Assembly (NCBI RefSeq): GCF_023702635.1
Contig: NZ_CP098455.1
Coordinates: forward strand, 1,860,001 to 1,924,000
DNA: 64,000 bases
Direction: 5' to 3'
Origin: Spongiibacter taiwanensis
GTDB lineage: Bacteria; Pseudomonadota; Gammaproteobacteria; Pseudomonadales; Spongiibacteraceae
Both the position numbers and the translations under genes were made by a program. Each line of letters begins with the position of its first letter. Within the stretch, counting starts at the first letter, position 1. Below the pieces are notes generated by a model. That model ran no database searches and had not been told where the DNA came from. It saw nothing but the letters and a program-made list of their open reading frames with translations. Positions 35,374-44,806 of this stretch are shown here, in pieces.

Positions 35374-36300
35374 TCAGCGAACCGGTGACAGCCACTCGGG
35401 AAACTGCTCCCGACAACCTTTTACCTGATCAAAGTACATGCTTTGCAGGGTAGTAGTGATGGAGCCGCGCTTGCCTTCACCGATTTTGCGGCCATCCAGT
35501 TCGCGGATCGGCAGCACTTCGGCGGCGGTGCCGGTGAAGAAAGCTTCGTCGGCAACGTAGACTTCATCCCGGGTAATGCGCTTCTCGCGCAACTCCAGCC
35601 CCAACTCCTTACAGAAATTGAAGATCGTGTTGCGGGTGATACCGTCGAGGCAGCTGGTCAGCTCGGGGGTATAGATCACGTTGTCGCGAACAATAAACAC
35701 ATTCTCGCCGCTACCCTCGGCAACGTAGCCTTCGTTGTCGAGCAGCAGCGCCTCTTCGCAACCGCTATCCAGGGCTTCGCGCAGGGCCAGCATCGAGTTG
35801 ATGTAATGGCCATTGGCCTTGGCCTTGCACATGGAAATGTTCACGTGGTGGCGGGTGTAGCTGCTGCAGCGCACCTTGATACCCCGATCCCGCGCTTCCG
35901 GGCTCATATAGCTTGGCCAGTCCCAGGCGGCAACAATCACGTGGGTTTTCAGGTTGTCTGCCCGCAAGCCCATGCCTTCAGAACCGTAAAACACCATCGG
36001 CCGCAGGTAGGCTTCTTCGAGACCATTTTCCCGGACCACCGTGCGCTGGGCTTCGTTGATCTCGTCTTTGGAAAAACTCATCGGCATATTCATGATATGC
36101 GCCGAGCGGAACAGGCGGTCGGTGTGCTCCTGCAGGCGGAAAATGCAGGTGCCCCGGTCGCGGGTATGGTAGGCACGGACACCCTCAAACACGCCCATGC
36201 CATAGTGCAGGGTGTGGGTCAGCACGTGAACTTTTGCGTCCCGCCAGGGAAGCATTTCGCCATCAAACCAGATTAGGCCATCGCGATCAGCCATGGACAT
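35374..36300 (-). CDS. ilvE: IlvE, branched-chain amino-acid aminotransferase
   Basis: IlvE is a PLP enzyme that makes the last step of valine, leucine and isoleucine synthesis, with glutamate as amino donor. The 308-residue fold type IV transaminase has the start WFDGEMLPWRDAKVHVLTHTLHYG, the PLP lysine in SMCKAKANGHYINS (about 159), and the phosphate and cofactor loops EGSGENVFIV and TSCLDGITRNT. The ATG at 36300 has a gaggag ribosome site. It sits downstream of glnE on the same strand, as in Pseudomonas, with a 61-bp gap. Confidence 0.96.
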   Translation of the reverse strand: MSMADRDGLIWFDGEMLPWRDAKVHVLTHTLHYGMGVFEGVRAYHTRDRGTCIFRLQEHTDRLFRSAHIMNMPMSFSKDEINEAQRTVVRENGLEEAYLRPMVFYGSEGMGLRADNLKTHVIVAAWDWPSYMSPEARDRGIKVRCSSYTRHHVNISMCKAKANGHYINSMLALREALDSGCEEALLLDNEGYVAEGSGENVFIVRDNVIYTPELTSCLDGITRNTIFNFCKELGLELREKRITRDEVYVADEAFFTGTAAEVLPIRELDGRKIGEGKRGSITTTLQSMYFDQVKGCREQFPEWLSPVR

Positions 36301-36361
36301 GTTTTGTACTCCTCAGAACACTCACTGCACGGCGGGCAATGTCCACCCGAGCCGCATCAAC

Positions 36362-39280
36362 TCAATTTTCAGATTCCATCAACGATTGCCATAAGCGCAT
36401 GACCGCTGCCCGTTGTTCAGGCAGCGCGGTTGAGGCGAGCCGTCCTTTTTGCTCCTGCAAGCTGAGACGGTGCGCCTGACTGCGAAACGCTTTGTAAGCG
36501 TCAATCAACGCCTGGGCATCTGCAGAGGAAATCAGCCCTTCGGTATTGAGCGACTCCAGTATGCGGATGTTATCGGTATATTCGGCGAGCGGCGGGTGCT
36601 GATGGGCCCACGCTAAAACCGCGTATTGCACCATAAATTCAATGTCAACGATACCTCCCGGACTCTGTTTCAAGTCAAATTGGGCGTTTTTTTCAGCGCC
36701 GCCGGCGGGAAGCAGATGGCCGCGCATTTTTTCCCGCATTGACACCACTTCCGCCAGTAGCACGGGCACATCCCGGGGCCGACTTAGCACCTCCCGGCGA
36801 AGCCGACTGAACTGGGCCGCCAGATGTTCATCTCCGGCCACCACCCGGGCGCGCACCAGCGCCTGGTGCTCCCAGGTCCAGGCCTGTTTGTCCTGATACT
36901 CCTGAAATGCCTTGAACGAACTGACCAGCAAGCCGGAATTGCCCGACGGCCGCAGACGCATATCGACCTCGTACAAATCCCCCAGGCGGGTGTGGGCGGT
37001 AAGAATATGGATGATCCGCTGACCGAGGCGGGTAAAGAAGGTGCTGCTGTCAACGGGCCGCTCACCATCACTGACAGCATTGGCATCCATGTCGTGGACA
37101 AAGACCAGGTCGAGATCGGAGCCATAACCCAGTTCAATACCACCGAGCTTGCCGTAGGCCACAATCACAAAGTGGCGCCGACCGTCGGCAGTGAGGTGGC
37201 CGTGCTTTTCGGTCAATCCCTGCCAGGCGAAATCCAGCACGGCTTCCAGCACCACTTCGGCAATGTAGGTCAGGTAATCACTCACTTTCATCAGCGGCAG
37301 ACTGCCCGTGACCTCAGACGCCGCCACCCGCAGCACGTGGGCCAGACGGTAATAGCGCAGGGCCTCCATTTGCGCCTCAAGGTCACCTTCGTCGATGCGC
37401 AGCAGACGCTGACGCAACTCACTGCGCAAGCCCGCCTTCTCGGGCAGATGAAAGAGGCTGCGCGCGTCGAGCAATTCGTCGAGCAATACCGGGTTGGCTG
37501 CCAATTGCCGGGAGATCCACGGACTGGCATCGCAGAGCTGCACCAGCCTGGCCAGCGCGCCCGGATTTTCCATCAGGAGCACCAGGTAGGCAGTACGCCG
37601 CAGCACCGCCTCAATCAGCGGGATGATCCGCAGCAATGCCACCGTTGGCTGCTGGGCCTCGCGCAGCGCCTCGAGCAACTGGGGCATAAAGTCATCCAGC
37701 CGGTCTTTGCTGCTCGGCTGCATCCGCTGCACCGCCGACCCATTGAGCAGGGCATTGAGCAACCGGGCCGCCTCCTGGGCATCCTCAAACTCCGCCGCCT
37801 CCAGCGCTTGCTGCAGCGCCTCTTGTTCCGGCTCGTCCAACACCGCGCGCCAGTGCTGCAACTCATCGCGATGCGCCTGGCTCTGATCCTCTGGTGGCGC
37901 AATCAGGCGAGAGAAATGCTCTGCCACCGCCTCCCGGTGGCGCTGCAACTCGGTTTCAAAGGCAGCCCAGTCGGCAAAGCCCATCGCCAGCGCCAAACCC
38001 GCCCGGGCCTCGGCCGCAGAGGGCAACTGCTGGGTTTGCTGATCCCGCCAGGCTTGAATGGCGTGTTCGGTGTTGCGTAAGAATCGATAGGCCTCCACCA
38101 GCTCGGTCACCGCCTGGTGGGGCAAATATTCGCTGACCTGCAGCTGCCGCAAGATGGTCAGCAGACCCCGAGCCTGGAGTTCGGTTTCCTGACCGCCGCG
38201 AATCAACTGGAAGCACTGGGCGATAAATTCCACCTCGCGGATACCGCCAGAGCCGAGCTTGATATTGTCTTGCAAGCCCCGACGCTGCACCTCCCGCTGG
38301 ATCATCGACTTCATCTCACGCAGGGATTCGAAGGCGGAAAAGTCGAGGTAACGGCGATAGACGAAGGGCCGCAGATTTGCCATTAACTCTGCACCGGCTG
38401 CCGCATCACCGGCCACTACCCGGGCTTTAATCAGGGCGTAGCGCTCCCAGTCCCGCCCCTGATCCTGGTAATACTCCTCCAGGGCTTCGGCGCTGATCAC
38501 CAGCGGCCCGCTTTGGCCGTAGGGCCGCAGCCGCATATCAACACGGAACACAAAGCCCGCCGCGGTGGGTGCATCCAAGGCCTTGATCACCCGTTGGCCG
38601 AGGCGAATAAAGAACTCCTGATTAGAGACACTGCGACGGCCACCGACGGTCTCCCCACCTTTGGGGAAGGTAAAAATCAGATCAATATCCGACGACAGGT
38701 TGAGCTCGCAGGCGCCCAACTTGCCCATGCCAATGACCAGTAAATGCTGGGGCTCACCGTCGCCGCTACGGGGCTCACCCCACTCAGTGACCAAGCGCTG
38801 GTGGTGAAAATCCACCGCGGCCTGAATCGCCGCATCCGCCAGGTGAGACAGGTCGGCCACGGTCTCTTCCATGCTGGCCAGCCGATTCACATCCCGCCAG
38901 ACAATGCGCACCCAATGGCGATGCCGGAACACCCGCAGGCGGTCCGCGAACTCCTCCGGGGTTAACGCCTCCGCGCAGGCCGCGTCCAGTGTTGGGCGCC
39001 AACTCTCAGCAGGCAAGGGCTGCCAGAGCGTCCCATCGTCGGCGAGGGTCATCAGAATATTGGGAAACCGGGTGCAGTACTCCAGCAAGCCGGGACTGCA
39101 GGCAAAGGCCTTTAACATCTCGCCCTGCCACGGCCCGGTGAGCGCCTTGGCATACCACTGTTGCTGCCGACTGTCACAGCGCTCCAGCAGCCGCTGCCAC
39201 CCCAGCCGCAACTCAACCGCCAGCACCTCCGGTATGTCCGAGGCTTTCAGGGCGAGTTCGACCTTTGTTGCTTCAACCAT
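36362..39280 (-). CDS. glnE: GlnE, glutamine synthetase adenylyltransferase/adenylyl-removing enzyme
   Basis: This 972-residue bifunctional enzyme adjusts glutamine synthetase activity by adding or removing AMP in response to PII and glutamine. Two nucleotidyltransferase domains are visible: the N-terminal adenylyl-removing one with GMGKLGACELNLSSDIDLIF (about 184-203) and the C-terminal adenylylating one with YGKLGGIELGYGSDLDLVFVHD (around 720). Each carries the metal-binding D-x-D. The linker and following PII-UTase-like helical domains (including GGIREVEFIAQCFQLIRGG) are complete. It is full length compared with the usual about 950-980. Confidence 0.97.
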   Translation of the reverse strand: MVEATKVELALKASDIPEVLAVELRLGWQRLLERCDSRQQQWYAKALTGPWQGEMLKAFACSPGLLEYCTRFPNILMTLADDGTLWQPLPAESWRPTLDAACAEALTPEEFADRLRVFRHRHWVRIVWRDVNRLASMEETVADLSHLADAAIQAAVDFHHQRLVTEWGEPRSGDGEPQHLLVIGMGKLGACELNLSSDIDLIFTFPKGGETVGGRRSVSNQEFFIRLGQRVIKALDAPTAAGFVFRVDMRLRPYGQSGPLVISAEALEEYYQDQGRDWERYALIKARVVAGDAAAGAELMANLRPFVYRRYLDFSAFESLREMKSMIQREVQRRGLQDNIKLGSGGIREVEFIAQCFQLIRGGQETELQARGLLTILRQLQVSEYLPHQAVTELVEAYRFLRNTEHAIQAWRDQQTQQLPSAAEARAGLALAMGFADWAAFETELQRHREAVAEHFSRLIAPPEDQSQAHRDELQHWRAVLDEPEQEALQQALEAAEFEDAQEAARLLNALLNGSAVQRMQPSSKDRLDDFMPQLLEALREAQQPTVALLRIIPLIEAVLRRTAYLVLLMENPGALARLVQLCDASPWISRQLAANPVLLDELLDARSLFHLPEKAGLRSELRQRLLRIDEGDLEAQMEALRYYRLAHVLRVAASEVTGSLPLMKVSDYLTYIAEVVLEAVLDFAWQGLTEKHGHLTADGRRHFVIVAYGKLGGIELGYGSDLDLVFVHDMDANAVSDGERPVDSSTFFTRLGQRIIHILTAHTRLGDLYEVDMRLRPSGNSGLLVSSFKAFQEYQDKQAWTWEHQALVRARVVAGDEHLAAQFSRLRREVLSRPRDVPVLLAEVVSMREKMRGHLLPAGGAEKNAQFDLKQSPGGIVDIEFMVQYAVLAWAHQHPPLAEYTDNIRILESLNTEGLISSADAQALIDAYKAFRSQAHRLSLQEQKGRLASTALPEQRAAVMRLWQSLMESEN

Positions 39281-39343
39281 TTGTTCTGCTCGCTATTATT
39301 TTCTGCTGGCGGGCCGGGCCCGCGGCGATACTATTTTAAGGGC

Positions 39344-41116
39344 TTACTGATGAATGGGCGGCGCGACTCGCAGCACCTCGGCGACGGTGGTTTCACCCTT
39401 TGCGACCTTTTGGGCGCCACTCAGACGCAGGGTACGCATGCCGTTCTTCATCGCAGCAAGCCGCAATTGATCCAGGCCCATGTCATCCACTACCGCGCTT
39501 TGCACCGCCCCCTCCACCGGCAAAATTTCATATATACCCTGACGACCATAAAAGCCGGTATTACGACATTCAAGGCAACCCGGAGCGTGATAGAACTGCT
39601 TGGGCATGGCAACCTTCCAAGGCGCCGTCAATGTTGCCCAAGCCGCTTCCTCGGCCGGCGCTGGTTCTTTGCAGTGCGGGCACAGGGTGCGCACCAGCCG
39701 CTGAGCCATCACACCCAGTACCGTGGCGCGAATCAAATAGGCGGGAATCCCCAGCTCGGTCAGTCGGGTCACAGCGGAGGGGGCATCGTTGGTATGCAGG
39801 GTGGACAGCACCAGATGGCCAGTCAGCGCCGCCTGCACCGCCATTTCGGCCGTTTCTACATCGCGAATTTCGCCGATCATAATAATATCCGGGTCCTGCC
39901 GCAGCAGGGCGCGTACCCCGCTGGCAAAGTCCAGATTGATATTGTGCTGCACCTGCATTTGATTGAAGGCGTCCTCCACCATCTCGATGGGGTCCTCAAT
40001 CGTGCACACATTCACCTCACTGCTGGCGATCTGCTTAAGGCTGGAATACAGGGTGGTGGTTTTGCCCGAGCCGGTGGGGCCGGTCACCAGGGCAATACCA
40101 TGGGGCGCCCGAATCATGCCCTCCCAGCGGCTCAGGTCATCGCCGCGCAAGCCCAGTTCGTCAAAACTGCGCAGCAAGACCTCGGGGTCGAAAATCCGCA
40201 TCACCAGCTTTTCGCCGAAGGCGGTGGGCAGGGTGGACAGCCGCAGTTCAATTTCTTCACCGGCCGGGTTCTTGGTTTTGAGGCGACCGTCCTGGGGCCG
40301 GCGTTTTTCGGCCACATCCATGCGGCCCAGAATTTTCAGCCGGCTGACCACCGCCGTCAGGACGGAGGCAGGAAGTTCGTACACATCGTAGAGCACACCA
40401 TCGATCCGAAAGCGAACGTTACCCAGCTCCCGCCGGGGCTCGATGTGAATATCACTGGCCCGCTGATCGTAGGCATATTGCAACAACCAATCGACAATAT
40501 TGACCACATGGCCATCATTGGCATCCAGGTCCTTGAAATTACTGATTTCGAGCAACTGCTCAAGGTTAGCTGAGCCGCCGGACTGCCGGGCAGCGCCGCT
40601 GGCACCACGCACCGAGCGAGCGAGGCTGTAAAACTCCACGGTATAGCGGTCGATGTCCTGGGGGTCGGCCAGTACCCGGCGAATCGGCTTACGCAAGATC
40701 TGTTGCAGATCGGCCTCCCAGCCATTCACAAAGGGTTCTGCGCCAGCGATGACCACTTCGTCGGGTGCCACGTTCACCGCCAGAATGCGGTGACGCTGGG
40801 CAAAGGCAAAGGACATCACCTTGGTGATCTCGGTGACATCGATCTTCAGCGGGTCAATGCGCTGAAACGCCTGCCCACAATGGCCAGAGAGCCAATTCAG
40901 CAGGCTGTCGACACTGAGATTTCGCCCAGGTTTGCGGGCGTCGGGGATTTGCTGCAGGGCAAGATGATTGATGGGGTGCAGCGGCTTGCCGCCACGCCGC
41001 TGGGGCTCCAGGCGGACCGACTTGGCCAGGGCAGGATCGATCACGCTGTCGCTGATCAATTGCCGCAGCAGCACCCCGGTTTCCAGTGGACCTGACAATT
41101 TCATGTGGCCTTGCAT
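39344..41116 (-). CDS. GspE/PilB-type secretion ATPase (standalone)
   Basis: This encodes 590 residues. An N-terminal MshEN/GspE-type domain (about 15-160) precedes the hexameric ATPase core with Walker A GPTGSGKT (346-353), Asp box (TIEDPIEMV), Walker B IIMIGEIRD (411-419) and His box (GHLVLSTLHTND). A zinc-binding tetra-cysteine is present (Cys479, Cys482, Cys514, Cys517). These are features of assembly ATPases of type II secretion and type IV pili. No pilin, secretin or PilC-like gene is adjacent, so it works with components encoded elsewhere or has a special role. It could start at the ATG at 41104 instead. Confidence 0.9.
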   Translation of the reverse strand: MQGHMKLSGPLETGVLLRQLISDSVIDPALAKSVRLEPQRRGGKPLHPINHLALQQIPDARKPGRNLSVDSLLNWLSGHCGQAFQRIDPLKIDVTEITKVMSFAFAQRHRILAVNVAPDEVVIAGAEPFVNGWEADLQQILRKPIRRVLADPQDIDRYTVEFYSLARSVRGASGAARQSGGSANLEQLLEISNFKDLDANDGHVVNIVDWLLQYAYDQRASDIHIEPRRELGNVRFRIDGVLYDVYELPASVLTAVVSRLKILGRMDVAEKRRPQDGRLKTKNPAGEEIELRLSTLPTAFGEKLVMRIFDPEVLLRSFDELGLRGDDLSRWEGMIRAPHGIALVTGPTGSGKTTTLYSSLKQIASSEVNVCTIEDPIEMVEDAFNQMQVQHNINLDFASGVRALLRQDPDIIMIGEIRDVETAEMAVQAALTGHLVLSTLHTNDAPSAVTRLTELGIPAYLIRATVLGVMAQRLVRTLCPHCKEPAPAEEAAWATLTAPWKVAMPKQFYHAPGCLECRNTGFYGRQGIYEILPVEGAVQSAVVDDMGLDQLRLAAMKNGMRTLRLSGAQKVAKGETTVAEVLRVAPPIHQ

Positions 41117-41267
41117 AGCGGCTCCAAATTGGATTTCAACGCAGCCGCCATTATGACAACGGGGCCAGTGTCGGCGCCACCATGACTTCTTATTGTCATA
41201 ATTGATGGTTAGCCTTGCCCTGGGAATTTATAATTCCGCCAACCGCGGACCCAGAGGAGTAGATTCA

Positions 41268-41945
41268 GTGCCTTTAAACAAGCTCAACAACCTGTTCGGT
41301 AAGTCCCCCTTCGGCCCAGTTCAGGACCACATGAAGCTGGCCCATCAGGCAGCGGAACGGCTAGGCGACTTCTTTGACGCTGTACTGGCCAACAACTGGG
41401 CCGATGCCCAGCAACACCAACAAGCCATCTCGAAGCTGGAAAAAGAGGCCGACCGAATTAAAAAGAGCTTGCGACTCAGCCTCCCCAACAGCCTGTTTCT
41501 GCCGGTACCTCGCACCGATCTCCTCGAGCTGCTACGCATGCAGGACCGCATTGCCAACCGGGCAGAAGATGTTGCCGGGTTGATGATCGGCCGACAAATG
41601 AAGATCCCGGCAGAAATAGCGGAGAAAATCCGCGACTTCGTCACCAAGGTGATCGCCACCTCCAAGCAGGCCCACACCGCCATTGAAGAATTGGACGAAT
41701 TGCTGGAAACCGGCTTCAACGGTCCCGAGGCGTCCTTCGTGGAGAAGCTGATCGAAGAGCTGGATTCACTGGAGCAACACACCGACACCTGCCAGGTTGA
41801 GGTTCGCACCGCCCTGTTTGCCATTGAGCAAGACATTCCGCCAGTGGATGCCATGTTCCTGTATCAGGTGGTGGGCATGATCGGCGAGATCGCAGACGGC
41901 GCCCAAAAAGTCGGCTCCCGACTCGAAATTGTGATTGCACGCTAG
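41268..41945 (+). CDS. TIGR00153/DUF47 PhoU-like protein
   Basis: This encodes 225 residues from the GTG at 41268 with a strong agaggag ribosome site; the 22-codon upstream extension is not family-like. The sequence LFGKSPFGPVQDHMKLAHQAAERL and the acidic helical E-x-x-x-D pattern (SKLEKEADRIKKSLR; RMQDRIANRAEDVAGL) match the PhoU-like DUF47 family. It is paired with the Pit transporter 39 bp downstream. Such proteins are thought to modulate Pit phosphate uptake. Confidence 0.93.
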   Translation: MPLNKLNNLFGKSPFGPVQDHMKLAHQAAERLGDFFDAVLANNWADAQQHQQAISKLEKEADRIKKSLRLSLPNSLFLPVPRTDLLELLRMQDRIANRAEDVAGLMIGRQMKIPAEIAEKIRDFVTKVIATSKQAHTAIEELDELLETGFNGPEASFVEKLIEELDSLEQHTDTCQVEVRTALFAIEQDIPPVDAMFLYQVVGMIGEIADGAQKVGSRLEIVIAR

Positions 41946-41984
41946 GGCCTGTTAATAAACTTTTTAGAAAGATAAGGACTTTCC

Positions 41985-43250
41985 ATGTCTATCATCGCAG
42001 AGCACGGACAACTCCTGCTCCTACTCGCCTGCCTGTTTGGCTTCTTTATGGCCTGGGGCGTCGGCGCCAACGATGTGGCCAACGCCATGGGCACCTCGGT
42101 GGGCTCCAAAGCCCTGACTATCAAACAGGCCATTCTGATCGCTATGGTGTTCGAGTTCTGCGGCGCCTATCTCGCGGGGGGTGAAGTTACCGACACCATC
42201 CGCAAGGGCATCATCGACCCCGACGTCATGGCCGATAATCCCGGGCTCCTGGTCTTCGGGATGCTCTCGGCACTCTTGGCCGCCGGCACCTGGCTTTTTG
42301 TGGCCAGCGTCATGGGCTGGCCGGTATCCACCACCCACTCAATCGTGGGCGCATTGGTGGGCTTTGCCGCCGTCGGCATCAGCGTTGACGCGGTGGACTG
42401 GGGCACCGTCGGACAGATTGTATCGAGCTGGGTGGTCTCGCCGGTGCTCGCCGGGGCCATATCCTTCGGGCTATTCATGAGTGCTCAGAAGCTGATTCTG
42501 AACGCCGACAAGCCCTTTGAAGCCGCGAAAAAGTACATCCCATTTTACCTGTTCCTGGTTGGCTTCATGATCTCCATGGTCACTATGACCAAGGGCCTCA
42601 AGCATATCGGCCTGGGACTGAATTTCACCCAGTGCGTGCTGGCATCGCTGGTGGTGGGTTTGATCATCGTGGGCGTGGGCCAGTTGTTCCTTCGCCGCAT
42701 CAAGGATGAGCCCATTGGCGACGGCCGTTTCCGCTTTGCCGCGGTCGAGCGCGTGTTTGCCGTGTTGATGGTATTCACCGCCTGCGCCATGGCCTTCGCC
42801 CACGGCTCTAACGACGTTGCCAACGCCATTGGCCCGGTGGCCGCTGTGGTGAGCGTGATCCAGTCCGGCGGTGAAATTGCCGCGAAGTCTGCCCTGCCCT
42901 GGTGGGTCTTGCTGCTCGGTGCCGGCGGCATCGTCTTTGGCCTGGCCACCTACGGCTTCAAGGTCATCGCCACCATCGGCACCAAAATCACCGAGCTGAC
43001 CCCCAGCCGGGGCTTTGCCGCGGAAATGGGTGCTGCCTCGACGGTGGTTCTGGCCTCAGCAACCGGACTGCCTGTGTCGACCACCCACACCCTGGTGGGC
43101 GCCGTTCTGGGTGTCGGTCTGGCCCGGGGGATTGGCGCACTGAATCTGCGCGTGATCCGTAATATCTTCATGTCCTGGATCATCACCCTGCCTGCCGGTG
43201 CCGGTCTGGCCATCGTGTTCTTCTTTATCTTCAAAGCCTTCCTCGGCTGA
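41985..43250 (+). CDS. pit: Pit, inorganic phosphate transporter
   Basis: This 421-residue polytopic inner-membrane transporter of the PiT family couples phosphate (or metal-phosphate) uptake to ion gradients. Both family repeats are visible: GVGANDVANAMGTSVGSKALT (about 26-46) and AHGSNDVANAIGPVAAV (about 267-283), each with the G-x-NDVANA signature. Matching GWPVSTTHSIVGALVG and GLPVSTTHTLVGAVLG follow. It is co-transcribed with the DUF47 gene, as in Pseudomonas PA5207/PA5208, and followed by argE. Confidence 0.96.
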   Translation: MSIIAEHGQLLLLLACLFGFFMAWGVGANDVANAMGTSVGSKALTIKQAILIAMVFEFCGAYLAGGEVTDTIRKGIIDPDVMADNPGLLVFGMLSALLAAGTWLFVASVMGWPVSTTHSIVGALVGFAAVGISVDAVDWGTVGQIVSSWVVSPVLAGAISFGLFMSAQKLILNADKPFEAAKKYIPFYLFLVGFMISMVTMTKGLKHIGLGLNFTQCVLASLVVGLIIVGVGQLFLRRIKDEPIGDGRFRFAAVERVFAVLMVFTACAMAFAHGSNDVANAIGPVAAVVSVIQSGGEIAAKSALPWWVLLLGAGGIVFGLATYGFKVIATIGTKITELTPSRGFAAEMGAASTVVLASATGLPVSTTHTLVGAVLGVGLARGIGALNLRVIRNIFMSWIITLPAGAGLAIVFFFIFKAFLG

Positions 43251-43258
43251 TCCCGCGT

Positions 43259-43290
43259 GGCCGACAACCGCCTTGCCGCGGTTGTCGGCC
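43259..43290. terminator. Long hairpin between pit and argE
   Basis: A 13-bp perfect stem (ggccgacaaccgc / gcggttgtcggcc) with a 6-nt loop starts 9 bp after the pit stop. No T-run follows, so it is either a weak terminator, a transcript-stabilising hairpin or a binding site. Confidence 0.55.
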
Positions 43291-43353
43291 CGCTGCCAGA
43301 CTTCCCCCATTAGCGCTACAATGTCGCCAACATTTTCGCCTGGCTGTCACTCC

Positions 43354-44499
43354 ATGTCCGCGCCCAACTTACTTGAAATGATGACCACACTGGTGGGCAC
43401 CCCATCAGTCAGCTCGACTGTTAGCAGCCGCGATATGGGGAATCGGCCCGTCATCGACACGCTGGCCAATTGGCTGGAACCGCTGGGTTTTGACGTGCGG
43501 GTCATGCCGCTGGAAACCCAGCCCCACAAAGCGAATCTGATCGCGACTCTGGGCAGTGGCACCGGCGGTCTGGTACTGGCCGGCCACACTGACACCGTCC
43601 CCTGCGACGACGCCCTGTGGCACAGCGACCCCTTTACACTGAGCGAGCGGGACAACCGCCTCTACGGCCTTGGTAGCGCCGATATGAAGGGCTTCTTTGC
43701 GCTAGCCATTGAAGCCATAAAACCTCTGTTAGAACAGCCGTTAACGGCGCCGATTATTATTCTGGCCACCGCCGACGAAGAAAGCAGCATGGATGGCGCC
43801 CGGGCCCTGGTAAAAGACGATGTGGCCGGCGCCCGCTACGCCATTGTCGGCGAGCCAACCGGGCTCAAACCAATCTACGCCCACAAGGGCATCATCATGG
43901 AGAGCGTGGTCATTGAGGGCCGCTCCGGGCATAGCTCCAACCCCTTGTTCGGCAACAGCGCCATGGAAGCAATGCATGAGGTCATGAGCGAATTGATGGC
44001 CCTGCGCAAAGAGCTTCAGGAAAAACATCGCCACCCCGGCTTCGCTTATCCAACCCCCAGCCTCAATCTGGGCTGTATCCACGGCGGCGACAACCCCAAC
44101 CGCATTTGCGGCCGCTGCGAACTGCACTTTGACCTGCGCACCGTTCCCGGCATGGAAAACGGCCTGCTGCATCAGGAGATTGAACGTCGATTGGCAGCCA
44201 TTGCCCAGCGCCGGCAGATCAATATTGGCATTACCCCGTTGATGCCCGGCATCGACGCCTTTGAGCAACCACTGGACTCGGATCTGGTTGAGGTCGTCCG
44301 CAACCTGACTGGCCAGCATCCCGAAACCGTCAGCTTTTGCACCGAAGCGCCCTTCTTTCAAAACTTGGGCCTGCAAACCCTGGTGATGGGGCCCGGCCAT
44401 ATCGACCAGGCCCACCAGCCAGATGAGTTTATTCCCCTCGACCACATCAAACCCAGCATTGCGCTGCTGCAGGGGCTGATGCGCAAATATTGCCTATAG
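43354..44499 (+). CDS. argE: ArgE, acetylornithine deacetylase
   Basis: ArgE removes the acetyl group from N-acetylornithine in arginine synthesis. It encodes 381 residues from the ATG at 43354 (MSAPNLLEMMTTLVGTPSVS); the open upstream frame overlapping pit is not real. It is an M20 metallopeptidase-fold enzyme: metal ligands are seen in LAGHTDTVP (His), GLGSADMKGFF (Asp), ATADEESSMDGAR (Glu-Glu) and TEAPFF/GPGHIDQAHQPDEF near the C-terminus (His). Pit and argE are neighbours in Pseudomonas too. Confidence 0.94.
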   Translation: MSAPNLLEMMTTLVGTPSVSSTVSSRDMGNRPVIDTLANWLEPLGFDVRVMPLETQPHKANLIATLGSGTGGLVLAGHTDTVPCDDALWHSDPFTLSERDNRLYGLGSADMKGFFALAIEAIKPLLEQPLTAPIIILATADEESSMDGARALVKDDVAGARYAIVGEPTGLKPIYAHKGIIMESVVIEGRSGHSSNPLFGNSAMEAMHEVMSELMALRKELQEKHRHPGFAYPTPSLNLGCIHGGDNPNRICGRCELHFDLRTVPGMENGLLHQEIERRLAAIAQRRQINIGITPLMPGIDAFEQPLDSDLVEVVRNLTGQHPETVSFCTEAPFFQNLGLQTLVMGPGHIDQAHQPDEFIPLDHIKPSIALLQGLMRKYCL

Positions 44500-44806
44500 C
44501 GGAATCACTGGTATCAGCCGGCTAAACACATCGCTTAAATCGCATCGTGGAAGTCAAGCGACCGATGGAAAAATGACTGTTTTGTGAATTTTTCTTGAAA
44601 TGTTAATAGGGCCAAGCTATCAATAACTTTAGGCTGCGCCTTAGCAGTCAAAGGATGACTGACCCGGTACAGCGTTTTCTAATAATTCTGCCGCGTCACA
44701 TCAACTTCCAAAATCAAAAAAAGGCCTTTGGGTAACTGGGGCCAGCCCGAGTTTTGCCTAAAGGACGTCCTCCCCGCACCGGGGAGAAACATGGAGTAGT
44801 AGACCT
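44500..44806. other. 307-bp intergenic region upstream of the large lipoprotein
   Basis: This AT-rich leader has no gene. Just before the lipoprotein start lies a hairpin ctccccg-cac-cggggag (44770-44786), followed by ggagt as the ribosome site. I could not match it to a known riboswitch. Confidence 0.55.

Noticed and set aside
36824-40573. Very long plus-strand frames over glnE and the secretion ATPase
   Set aside because: They are shadows of the minus-strand genes in GC-rich DNA, with histidine/glutamine-rich, non-family products.
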